Shown here one piece after another: positions 49,266 to 60,248 of a stretch of 64,000 nucleotides of DNA (position 1 is the first letter of the stretch; every line of letters starts with the position of its first letter). Under the pieces are notes generated by a model, which saw only the letters and a program-made list of their open reading frames with translations, was not told the origin of the DNA and did not search any database. Source of the DNA: Thelonectria olida (taxonomy: Eukaryota; Ascomycota; Sordariomycetes; Hypocreales; Nectriaceae); the NCBI GenBank assembly GCA_020736575.1, contig JAGPYM010000010.1, positions 434,001-498,000 on the forward strand, read 5' to 3'. The translations under genes and the position numbers were made by a program.

Positions 49266-50400
49266 CTACACCACGTCGTCCCCCTCTGGAGCCCGCCTCG
49301 TTCTCCCTCGTGCGGCGCCCTCGTCTGCGGCATCCTGTATCCCGCTCGTTCTATGCGCAAACACAGTGCTACTGGCTGCACTATCCAGTCCACCATGAGG
49401 CCAATCCCGCTTCGCTCCCCATCCAACACTCCTTGATAGCGTCTGTCCCGGGTCACCATGGTCGTCGTCCTTGTATGAGAAAGATTCCCTTTGCAACAAC
49501 GGCAGATGGTTGAACCGCCAGTCCCACACGGCGGCATAGCAGGTTCGGTACGCAGCGCATGACGAGGTGAATCCAATAAAGGCACCAGCGACAATGTCGT
49601 ACCAGTTGTGGGCAGCATCGATGGTCAAGCTGCCGCAAAGAAGGACGGCACCGAGCAGAGGCAGGAACGTCAAGAAGAGCTTCCAAAAGGCGGGCTTGTG
49701 GTCGGCCCAGACCTTGAGCTTCGCATTCAGCCACAGAAAGAGAAATCCAAAGCCGGCACAGGCTGCTGAGGAGTGGCCGCTTGGAAACGAGGTGATTGCG
49801 TTCTTGAGCTTCGCGTAGTCCGTCTGGGTGCAAATGTCGATTGTGTACATGATCTGATGAAAGCCCACGCCATTGAGACCCGACTTGTTATGAGACTTTG
49901 CGAGGGATGTGTCGGGCATGCAGACGTCGAGAAAGTAGGGTCGAAAGCCTCCTACGAGCTGCTTGAGAAAGACTTGGAAGACGGAGGCCAGAATGACGCT
50001 CCATGTGGTGCCGATGATGGCGTTGCTGGCGTCCCAGGCAGACTTGATGCGGATTTGGGCGAGGACGTAGACGAGATACGGTCCAGCGAGAGAAACGAGT
50101 CCAGACGCCCACGAGGGGATTATCCAGCCGCGATCGGGATATGCCCAGTCGGGGAAGACAATATCGCCCGACTGGTCAAAGGTGACGGGAAAGGTTCGAG
50201 TGACGAGGGTTGGGATTGGGGCGTGGTAGAGCTGGATTGTTACTTTGTCAGTATGGTGCTCACGGTTGAAGGAAGGAATGAATGCGTACGCCGAGTGTAG
50301 CACCGCCGACGGCAGCCATTGTCACCAGGTCAATCCAGTTCAAGCGAAGCCATTGCATGGCAAAGGCCTTGGCCTGTTGTATGGCCGGAGGAGAGGGCAT
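49266..50400 (-). CDS. PAP2-family lipid phosphatase, DPP1-like
   Basis: Exons 50290-50400 and 49266-50231 (58-nt intron) give 358 residues. Six membrane helices are visible. Phosphatase motif I reads KQLVGGFRP, and motif II is FPSGHSS with the conserved catalytic His. Motif III reads GSLTIDAAHNWYD: the nucleophile His and the Asp are present, but the usual Arg after Ser is Leu. This is a membrane enzyme of the type that dephosphorylates phosphatidate or diacylglycerol pyrophosphate. I do not know whether the changed residue is fixed in this fungal clade. The C-terminal tail is charged and disordered. Confidence 0.88.
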
Positions 50401-50869
50401 GGCGAGTATCAATACTGGGCGGCCAGCGGTATCATAGGAGGAACACAAATTAGAGTAAACCAATACTCGACAGAAGAAGTAATTCTTCGAGATCGAGGAG
50501 AATGCAACCTGATCGAGTCGTCACATGGCATCTGTTTTGGTGCCTGTTGTTTTGTCGCGTGCTACTTCAGATGCACTGACGTCATGACGTTAAAGTGCCC
50601 CAAGTAGGTAGGTAGGTAAATAAAGACAAGGCAGCCCCAGAAAGAGAGGAAGGAACGAATCGAATTACGAGGAATCATATATATACACAACACGATATAT
50701 TTTAACCAACTATTCTAGTCCAATCACATCATTATTCGTCCATCAAAAAGACGAAGCCATCGGGAATCAAACGCCGCGCCATGCCAAAATCCCAAATTTA
50801 TAATCGATGGCCTTATACACATCGCGCCCGCAACCTATATACAAGAAATCCGAGCATCGCCCTAATTTA
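50401..50869. other. Intergenic region between PAP2 and S41 peptidase genes
   Basis: 469 bp holding the PAP2 promoter and the 3' side of the peptidase gene, with a GTAGGTAGGTAGG tract near 50605. No gene. Confidence 0.5.
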
Positions 50870-53122
50870 TTACTTTGACAAAGAGCCAGGGTTCGCCAAC
50901 GGAACAGCGTGGCTGCGCACCCTGTTGTCGTACGCAAGAGTGCTGTTGCCCATGGTGCCATCAGAGTTGCTGGTCGAGCCGCTGACACACTTGCCATTCT
51001 TCCATGCAATCACCGACGCGCGCCGCCACTGCTCAGTGACGTCCTTGGTCATGCGCTGCGTGTAGAAGAGACGGCAGTTGGCGGCCTCGTACCGGAAATG
51101 CAGAGGGTAGCCGTCGAGGGAGTCCACGGGGTAAGCGCTGAGGGAGTTGACGCGACCACCGCTGGTGCCCTTGATCAAGGGCAAGAGAGGAGCCTCCTTG
51201 AGGCTGGGGAACACATCAGCCGAGTCCTGGATAGTCTTCAGCGTCTCCTTCTTGTTCTTGATGCCAGAGAGGTATGAGGAGGTGGCGGTGAGAAGGTCTC
51301 CGTTGTAGGCCAGACGAGATCCCCGGACGCCGCCCATGGCCTGCATAGCAAGGTTAAGAGGACGACCGCCAAGAGCAAGAGTGCGGATCTTGTGGTTGCG
51401 GGTGAGCAGACCAGTAAAGATGCCACAGGCCGACGCGCAGGTGCCGTCGGTGACGATGAGAATGTTCTCGGGCTTGAAGTAGGGCTTGGAAATCACAGTG
51501 TACCTCTCGTTCTCGCCGTTAAAGTAGACGGGAACCGAGGGATCCCAAGGCACGCGCTTGTCGTCCTGGTAGGCGATGGTGACGTTCTGCCCACCGGCAA
51601 CGTAGGGGCCGAACCACTTCTTGCCCGTCTTGATGCTCTCACCATCGGAGCCAACAGGGTAGTACGAGGTCTGAGTGACGAGGACATTGACGAGCGTGTC
51701 GTAATCGGCTAGGGCGGCGGCCTCGAGCGCGTCGTTGGCGCGGTATCGGTCCAAGGCGGAAAACTCGCCGTTGGGGAAGAGGAGACGGTAGAGCTCGTTA
51801 GCGAGGAAAACGGAACCACCACCGTTGGCCGAGAGATCGATGATGAGCTTGTCACGGCCGTCCTTCTGAGCAGCCTTGAAGAAGTCGACGACGACACGGC
51901 GGCCCTCGAGGATGAAGTCGGTGTAGTTGAGGTTGGCGAGCTCGGTAGGGGTCAGGCCAATGGGCAGGAAGCTCAGGATGGAAAGAACAGCAGTGTCTTT
52001 GTACTCGTCGCCCTCGAGGAAGTATCCAGCAACGGAACCGAGCTTGTGGATCTCAACGGGCTCGGGGAAGCCGCGGAATGATTTAGAGTCACTAGAGCGC
52101 TTGATTCGGAACTTATCCTCGCTGGAAGAGCTCTTTGAGGGAACCTCGAAGCTCTTGTGGACGTCCTCGCCAGACTCAATCTTGGAAAAGTCGGCGGTGG
52201 GGTAGAAGACGATGCCGTTATCGACGACACGCGAGCTGCCGTTGCGGAACTTGATGGTGTAGGTGTCGGGGATCTCCCACGAAGAGTACGTCGAGGTGCC
52301 AGAGGAGCCGGCGTTGACGCGCTGGATGGTCGAGAACAGGCCGTTGAACTGGGCATCGGGGTCCTGGTAGTTGGCGACGTTCAAGACGGCGTCGTTCTCG
52401 AGCCACTGGTTGATGGGGATGCCGTCGATGCTGGACACCGCTGAAGGGTGGTAGGTGAGAATGCCCTGGTTACCGCGGGCAACATCCAGAGACATGTAGA
52501 TCTCGGGGGTGTGCCAGCCGTCTCGGGAGAGAGAGAGGAAGTCGAGGTCTCGGCGGACAAACTGGATGGTGTTGAGCAAGGCGGGAGGGTAATCGAAGTG
52601 GTTGTCGTTGGAGGCGGCAAACTACTCAGGTCAGCAGAGGTCACATATATGAAACAAGACAACACTTACAACTGATCGCAGCGCAACCATGAAGTCGTAC
52701 TGAGAGTCATATCCATCATCCTGAAGCTTCTTCTTAATAGCTGCGAGTCCGCCAAGAACATCGACGCCGGGGAAGAGGTACTCGGCCGGAGGGTTGGCAA
52801 GCACCTCGAGAGTGCTCTGGAACTGGACATAGGGCCCAATGTACTCGAGGAGAGCAAGATCGCGCGTCTTGTCGAGAGGAACCGACTTGAGACAAGCAAG
52901 ACCGATTGAAGGCTTGACATTGACAATGGGGGCGTCGCCGAGCTTGCCTCCCGCGGCCTTGTAAGCCGTGGCCAAAACTTTGCAGGGATCCGAATCACGC
53001 TCGAAAAGATCTCGCTGGAAGTTAAAGGTCGGCTCCTTCATGGCATGGTGCATCAGCTGGTGAGGCTCCCAGGAGGCGGCTGCCACGCCCGCAAGGGCCA
53101 GCAGGCTGAGACCGGGAATCAT
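50870..53122 (-). CDS. Secreted S41-type peptidase
   Basis: Exons 52670-53122 and 50870-52621 (48-nt intron) give 734 residues. The N-terminus MIPGLSLLALAGVAAASW is a signal peptide; the frame opens further upstream at 53179, but the inner ATG gives the clean signal. Following the prodomain-like region, a tail-specific-protease-like (S41) core shows KLIIDLSANGGGSVFLANELY, and the nucleophile Ser548 lies in TDGTCASACGIF. This layout resembles secreted fungal S41/CPAF-like peptidases. The protein has N-glycosylation sequons such as NGS and NYT. Substrate and role are unknown. Confidence 0.88.
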
Positions 53123-56100
53123 GCTGGACTGGACTGAACTGCAAAGGAAACCACCCAAGGAAATAACAACGAGAAACAAGATACCACGACTAGGAAAAGA
53201 GAATGTATATACTGTACGCCGAGGTCAGCACGTATAAACAGCGAGGACCTAAAAGAAGGTTGTGGACTCCTCCGGGAGCTGCCCGTGTATTATATGCAGC
53301 CATCTTTTTCTGCAACGCCCATTCATCCAAAGGAGCTTGAACCTGGGAGGCAAAACACCAGGAGGCAGAAAGCCCACGCCGTCTCCCGCCTAACCCCAGC
53401 TCCGTGGCGCAGGCGCAGACACAGAGTCGGGGTTCCACAAAGGAAGCTGGGCGGAGGGTCCCGCGGATAGGGAGCAGGGCTGAAGTTGACTAATGAGCAT
53501 CGAGTATGCACACTGATCCAAGGGCCTGCTTGGTTGGGGAGGAGGCTTGGTGCTGACGGTCGGGCTCGGGGTGTCCATGCCGCGTTGGTGGCCCAGCTGT
53601 GAGGATTCACGGAGCATTGAGCAGCCGTTGATGAAAAGATGACTGCAGAGGCTGCACGCTGCTCTCTGTCTGACTTCAATCTCCCGTTTTGTCATCATCA
53701 GCCCTGTCGGAAGAGATTGTTCACCAACCGGAGCGTGGTGCGGATGCAGGTCCGGCCCCCAACCTCTCCTTTGATTCCAGACAGCAGACTGATTCCCTCC
53801 AGCACGGAATACTAGTTATCCGCCATGAGAAGAATGTGAAATGGTCAAAAGACGGTCCAAAAACTCTGGCAATCCTCAACAGTCCACGCGCCGTTCCTTC
53901 GCCTTGATTCACTTGCACCCGAGACTGTTCCAGGCCCCCGGACGACGCCAACGGGGCTGAAGATTGACTCTGGGTGATCAGCTAAAAACGGGCTATTTTT
54001 ACTTAGCAACTCTGCTGCTGGTCGGTCAGCTGGGACCAAGGTACTAAGGGCAATGTTGCTTAGCCGCAGCCCCAAGAAGAAGACCAGCGGCCAACCCCTG
54101 GTGTCAGAGCGTTTGCCTTTTTCTCTTCCCCTGCCTCTCTCATTTCTGCATCAGCCCCTCTCCCCTCCAAGGTCCAGAGAGCCTGAGAGAGAGGCGTTTC
54201 GTTTGTCCTAGATTCGAGAGCGGGGGTGGTCGGGGTCCTGTTCTTTGTTGTTGTCTCATCCATATTATTGCTGACATGCAGTGCGACAGTGACACATCTT
54301 CATTTGGGGGCGAAAAGAGACTGTGCAGGCAGCCAGTGTCTTACAACTGCGGGTTCGATCAAAGCTTGGCTCGCTCCTAGATCCAATATTCGTAGTGTCC
54401 TTGCACTTTCGTTTGAAGATGATGATCAGCTGGCGTCCGAGTCAAGTCGATGAACCGACGGTACGAATAGACTCGACTGTTGAGGCCGTTGAGCAGACAG
54501 TACCAACGTCTTCGACTGTGGAAGTTACCGTGCCTGACCTGGGCATCATGCATTTCACCGTCTTTGCGTCTTCACAGCCGCAATTGGTCGACATGCGTCC
54601 CGCGAGGATCCGGAGGGAGCACTTGTTCGTTTGGGCTCTTAGGGCTTACGGTCAGTGTCTGATGGCACCTGAGGCTGGACGTCATGACTGGTCATGGAGC
54701 CTCGAGAACCGAGACCAGGTCTCAAAGCGGAGGCTGCTGCAGCCCAACGGCCTCAGAGGATGCACCACGTCGGGAGAAAGCCCACCAAAAGCAGTGTTGA
54801 TCTATCTTTTTCCACGTTTTACTGAGCTCTCCAATGTTTCTACGCCAGGTTTCCGGGCTTTCGGACCCGAACTTCACTGCAAGGGAGCAATTCTAGCGTC
54901 TTGGTCTTGGTCAGACGGTTTCAAATCCCGCACGAACGCCAGTCTGACATGAATGTTCCCAGCCTCGGGATTACTCAACTGACAGGCGGCAATTTCCGCC
55001 ATTCCACCTCGTTAGGTGGTTTGTAAGGCTTTGTGATGCTATTCCCAGAATAGATGCACGGAAACTTGGTCAGTTATATCCTCCAAAATATTGATCCAGC
55101 AGCAAATGAGCGTTAATTCGCACAAGTACGGTCATGACAACCAAGTACTTTCATCCATCCCATTGATATCGACCCAATCCATCTCGTCAATCTCATTCTG
55201 AGCAATCATTGAATTGCCTCCATTACCAAATGGTAGCATTCGCAAGAACAGTATATGCGTGGACATACCGCAAAGGAATGAGTATTGACCTCAACTACCT
55301 ACTTAAACATCAATCGTAATTGCAACCAATCCCGAGACCACTCTGCACACCCTTGCTAGTCAAATATTCGGCAGTCAGCATTCTCAGTCAGCATAGCAAA
55401 ACCCTACGATTATGAACCCCGGTGTAAGACGACAAGTCAGGATGCATCGAAAAGAACTAACAAATAGCAAAGATAACCAAAGTTCCTTTTACCACCCCAC
55501 AGGTTCTCATCTCAAATCAAAGAGACAAGTGAGATGGACCCTATGAGACGGGAATCTTGATACTCTTCCTTTTGTTTTCCAGCATTCGTATCTTATCGCA
55601 TTGCGTTTGTATCAATGGCTACTTGCCCAGCTTCAATCCGCACATTCTTTGCCGACAGCCAATGTCCGATTTTCGAAGGTCGACAAGATGAAAATGCCAG
55701 TGTGTTAGAATCTGTTCGTAGAACCCCAGGCCTTCACGAGAACAAAGTACATCCAACTTGGTGTGTACAATGCATGCACGAATAGGCCATGTCAGAACCC
55801 AAAGTGCCCGGGCCAGCGGCGATTGGAAGCCGGGCACGCAGTACACGGATAGAAATTCAACTAGAGAAGTTACATACATGACAAGAGTACTGATCCTTGC
55901 CTTGGTGACATTAGCAATAGAACTTGCCAAAGCATGCCTCTGTGGTACTACCAACAGTCAGCGAAGCCAGACAACCGAAATGCTGAGAAGTGGCTTTGGG
56001 AGACAGAGAGACGTGGTTGCAGAAGGGTCAGCTTGGCCAGCTTGGCAGCCACAAGAATTAACCAGCGAAGCAGTTTCGCCCGCCTGAGCCCTCTGATCGA

Positions 56101-57148
56101 GGCGGGAAGGATTCGGGTCCGGGAGATGCACAGCCCCAAGCACATGCCCGAGCAGTAGAACATCGGAACGCGAAAATAGTAAGCGAGAAGGAAACTTAGG
56201 ATGTGAGACGCCTGCGCCCCAAACGGTGACACCTACCAACTGTGCTCTTCAATATGTGTGTGCCACAGGCATATTCAACATGAAGCCAGATGTCTTCCAA
56301 AGCGTGAGCAAATATTCGTGCCGTTCGTCGGCAGCAGAAGCCGAAGACGCTCTCCATTCGAATCTGAACCACCACCAGCTAGGTGAGGAGAATAAGAGCG
56401 AGGCATATAGTACCTTGAAACTGAATAACGAGACCTTTTGTTCTTCGGGTGCCACTTCGCCCGCAGCATCTACTTAGAATAGTACCGATAATGATGAGAG
56501 TGGTGAAAGGGAGGCTCAGCCCAGAGATGAAACCTGGCCCCGAGAATGAGGGAAACGACAAAATATTTCATCTTTTCTCTAGGTCCTCACTGTGAGGAAA
56601 CCAATTTTTTTCTGCTTTCAAGTCAGGCCGGCATGAGCAAGGGATCGTGACCCTCAGGGCGAGGTAGGAGAAAATATACAACATGCCCGAGAAGGCTGCA
56701 TTTCCCCGGCGAAAGTCATGAGCAAGCAGACCAACAGCTAGGCATCAAAGCTCAATGGCACTAGGCACTGTCACATACGCCGTTTGCCAATTCCTGGAAG
56801 TAGACCTGATCGAGGCGACGTGTCACAGGGCAGTGTCAAGACAGAGGGCTGTCCGATTCTCGTTACGATGTACCCATCCCTACTCAATGCATGCAAGCTG
56901 CCGAGTCCTTCCCCAGGACTGCAGCTCGCGGGAAAAGCTGTAGGTGCAGAGGTTATGTTATGCACATGATGAACTTAGGGTAGGAGAGTCCAGTATCTCT
57001 ATTCACGGCTGCCCTTGTCGGAGTGTTCACCAACATAGCCACGCCCAGATAGGAACAGGGTATCAGCTACCTTGATCTCAGCTTAATTATATCACTGCCA
57101 TAACAATACAGTATGTCTCCTCTCCAAAACCAGAGTATCGTTTCTCAC
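53123..57148. other. Gene-poor region
   Basis: About 4 kb. Open frames (for example 53689-53907, 54323-54952 and 55619-55954) show no domains, poor codon use and no matching splice signals. One weak small secreted-like candidate at 55878-56087 is listed separately. No intact transposon genes or terminal repeats were seen. Confidence 0.45.
55878..56087 (+). CDS. Possible small secreted protein, degenerate
   Basis: A 69-codon frame begins MTRVLILALVTLAIELAKA, a plausible signal peptide, followed at once by CLCGTTNSQRSQT. The CLCG opening recalls small cysteine-rich secreted proteins of ascomycetes, but the later positions where cysteines would be expected hold other residues, so it may be a decayed copy. 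No homology can be checked here; treat as a weak candidate. Confidence 0.25.
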   Translation: MTRVLILALVTLAIELAKACLCGTTNSQRSQTTEMLRSGFGRQRDVVAEGSAWPAWQPQELTSEAVSPA

Positions 57149-57370
57149 TTATCCCTCCGCGTTCTTATCCGTCTTCTCTGCCACCTTCCCTGTTCCATTC
57201 TGCCCAGTCCCTCGCAAAGGTGGCAGCCAGCAGTTTCGATGGCGATAGGGTGACTTTGGGCACTTCAGCGCTTGTCCCTCAGTATCTCCGCATTCTGAGC
57301 ACGGAGTCTTCTCTTCTTGAGCGACTGTCGCGGCGTCCTTGGCAGTGCTGTTGCTCGTGTGGCTGCTCAT
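57149..57370 (-). CDS. Small Cys-containing ORF, unknown
   Basis: 73 codons from MSSHTSNSTAKDAATVAQ. The middle part has CSECGDTEGQALKCPK, two CxxC-like pairs in the style of MYND-type zinc fingers, but the second half of such a finger is missing. An alternative frame after KCPK contains RDWAEW, which faintly resembles the end of a MYND finger, hinting at a broken copy. Low support. Confidence 0.25.
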   Translation of the reverse strand: MSSHTSNSTAKDAATVAQEEKTPCSECGDTEGQALKCPKSPYRHRNCWLPPLRGTGQNGTGKVAEKTDKNAEG

Positions 57371-58588
57371 CGTGGATACAGTTGAACGGGCCCGGTTGCG
57401 CAAAAGATTGTCGACTTATTTCAAGATGGCTTTCGATGATTCCGTGACAAACTTGCATGGAGTTGATGGGTGAGACTCCTTCTTGTTACGTACATGCGGG
57501 CACGTGCTGGTGCGTGGCGAAAACGACTTCGTACAGCAACATCAGTGCGAAGAGAGTGACCACTAATGAGAAGGTGGCGATGTGTATCCGATATTGCCGT
57601 ATCTGATGGTCTTCTGAACATGTTCGTTGGTGAGTTGCTTATGCTCTTGAGTATGAATGAATCTCGAGATTACTGGAAGCCCGTGCTATATGCCTTTGCT
57701 ACCAGTTACTGCTTTAGATGCCAATGTAAGACTCGCTCGTTTGACAAGGCAGTGGTGGCATACATACTATTCGAAGTGATTTCAAGGAAGGGCATGGCTT
57801 TTTGCAGAGAGTTGATGTGCTATATGCGATGCTGGGTTATGCATTACGTTAATATCTACTGCGTAAAAATAGGATTAAGAAAGAAGGCTGTTGCGAGCAG
57901 AAGCATTAAATGCTGCAAGCCTATGATGAGGATGACTTGCAAGTCCTAGTACACATTACAAGACAGAGCGTAGAGGGCTCTTGTAGCTTCGCCACGATTG
58001 AGGCGTCGTAAACATGCACACTCGGTACCCTTTCTACATTGACGAGAGCTAATATGCACTCTGTCTGATTCACATATACAGCCTAGAAGTCATCATCACT
58101 GTGGCGAGTTGCCAGGGAGATGAGGTGGTCAGGAACACTCCCATTATGTTTAGGAATGAGAACGAGAATCACCTTTTCTTGCCTATAGCAACCATGCATA
58201 CGTACAGCTACAGGACATCTCTCAGAGAGATGAGTTCCATCATGAGGTTCATGGGTGTCAAACGCTCTCAAGACCTCTCTACGATCAGGCAAAGCAGGTA
58301 CATCACCACTGACACCGGACAGAATTAATCATACAGAATAGCATTAGACTTTTCGTCAAACAGAAGAAATATGTACAGACACATGTGAGACGGCAGCTGT
58401 GTCCACGAAGGTGGCATTAAAACGTCATAATCTACCTCGTCCTAATCACAACAAGCCATGCAAACACCTGTGATGCTTGATACAGAGAAATCAAACGCAC
58501 GATCCAAATAAAGAAACCGGTATCAGAGCAGGGGAAAAATCACTGTTAATTCTAACGACCCCAAATCCACCCAAACCATTATCTCCGT
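57371..58588. other. Gene-poor region downstream of GH72 gene
   Basis: 1.2 kb with the 3' side of the glucanosyltransferase gene. A 127-codon frame at 57566-57949 was considered and not accepted. No other feature. Confidence 0.45.
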
Positions 58589-60248
58589 TTACAGGAAGAT
58601 CATGCCAGCACCGGCACCGATAGCGGCGACGAGGTAGGCACCGATGGCAAACTCGCCAACGGAGAAGAGGCGGCCAATAGCGGCAGCAGGGTTGCCGAAG
58701 CTGTCATCGGTAGAATCGCTGTCGGCGGCGTCGGAGCTCTCGGAACCGGCGGAAGCGGTCGCAGCGACAGCGTTGACAGAGCTAGCAGAGGCGAGAGCGC
58801 TCTTGCAAGAGGAGGCGGAGGAACCGCTCTGGGTGGTGGCCTGACCGTCAAAGTCGCAAGCGGTGGAGGCAGAGTCCTGGTCCAGGTAGTACTGGTCAAG
58901 GACGTAGGCAAGCTTCTGCTGCTGGTTGCACATGGAGTAGGCACCATAGACACCAGTGGTGGCGTTTCCGTTGATACCGGCGCAGAGCTTCTTGTTCTCA
59001 CCGCAGATGTAGTCAAAGATGTCGGAGTAAGCCTTGGTCTTCAAGCCCTTAGCAGGAACACAGGAGACCGAGTTGTACATGCACTTGCAAAGGTCCTCAT
59101 CGGGAGTAGGGGGGAGGACCTTGTTGGCGACCCAGGTGTCGGAGAGCTCGGGGCAAGTACCAGCCTCGGCACTGGGAGTGTAGGCAGAGGAGGAGACGCC
59201 GGAGGGAGTAGCAGCGGCGACGCGGGTCTTAAGCTTGTTGAAGTCGTCGAGCTTGGAAGCCTTGTCGTTGGAGATCTTGACGAGACCATAGTCGTTGTCC
59301 TCCTGGAAGTACATGTAGACGATACCACCGCTGAAAACCTCGGTCATCTCGTCACTGTAAAGAGCAGTCGTCTCCTGGAAGATACGGCCAGCGGCACCAT
59401 CGGGGGTGTTGCAACCATACTCGGCGAAGAAGACGGGGACAGAGTAGTTCTTGAAGTATTCAACGTGGTCAGAGTAGCCAGACTTCTGCATGGTGGACTC
59501 GCCGCACCACGAGTAAATGTTGTAGCCCCAGTAGTCGATGCGCTCGTCGTCCTCGCCACAGTTGAAGTACTGGGAGATCTCGTCACGGATATCAACATCG
59601 TCGTTGGCGGCATAACCAACACCCAACCATCGCTCCTTGTTCTTGCTGATGTAGTTCTTGGTGTCACGGACGGCGGCCTTGACGTAGGCAGAGGCGTCGG
59701 TGTTGGTCTTGTTGTTGGAGACCTCGTTGCCGGCGAAGAAGCCGACGACGTTGGAGTACTGGGAGAGCTCATCCACGACAGCCTTGTAGCGGGTGTAGAG
59801 AGTCGTGTCCCAAGAGGGATCGTCACGGTTGATGGAGTTGCTGGGCTCGGACAAATCAGAGATGACGTAGATGCCAGCGGCGTCGAGCAGCTTCATGCAA
59901 GCAGAGTGATCCTTAGTGGGATCGATGGCATAGGTTCGGATGATGTTGGTTCCAAGCGACTCGAGGAGAGGAACATCACGCTTGCAAGCATCCTCATCGG
60001 CGAGGGGATCGGTGTAGGTGCTGGTCTCATCGTTGGTGGCGCCGGCGGCAGCGGTATCCTGCTGGTAAGCAACACCCTTCATGAAGAACTGGGTGCCGTT
60101 CTTGTAGAACAGCTTGCTGCCCTGTTCGTGTTGGTTAGAGTCTATTCCGCATAATCCCGGGTTATCCGCGTACCTTCATGACGATGGGCTGCAGAGAGGC
60201 ATGGGCAGCCGTGGCCGCCGTAACGGCGAGAGCGGCGGAAAACTTCAT
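58589..60248 (-). CDS. GH72 beta-1,3-glucanosyltransferase with CBM43 and GPI signal
   Basis: Exons 60174-60248 and 58589-60121 (52-nt intron) give 535 residues. The signal peptide is MKFSAALAVTAATAAHA. The GH72 catalytic domain follows with FFMKGVAYQQD, the acid/base Glu158 in FFAGNEVSNN and the nucleophile Glu259 in VFFAEYGCN. A Cys-rich X8/CBM43 module (CPELSDTWVANK, then CKCMYNSVSC) follows from about 370. A Ser/Ala-rich stalk and a final hydrophobic helix (YLVAAIGAGAGMIFL) give the GPI-anchor signal. This is the Gas/Gel family that elongates beta-1,3-glucan chains at the cell wall; the presence of CBM43 puts it in the Gas1/Gel4-type subgroup. Confidence 0.96.

Noticed and set aside
54323..54952. 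209-codon plus-strand frame
   Set aside because: No motif, mixed composition, and no upstream promoter-like or splice signals that fit.
57566..57949. 127-codon plus-strand frame
   Set aside because: Cys/Met/Arg-rich with poor codon use; looks random despite a normal ATG.
59465..60154. 229-codon plus-strand frame
   Set aside because: Antisense shadow of the GH72 gene; Val/Gly/Asp-rich random composition.
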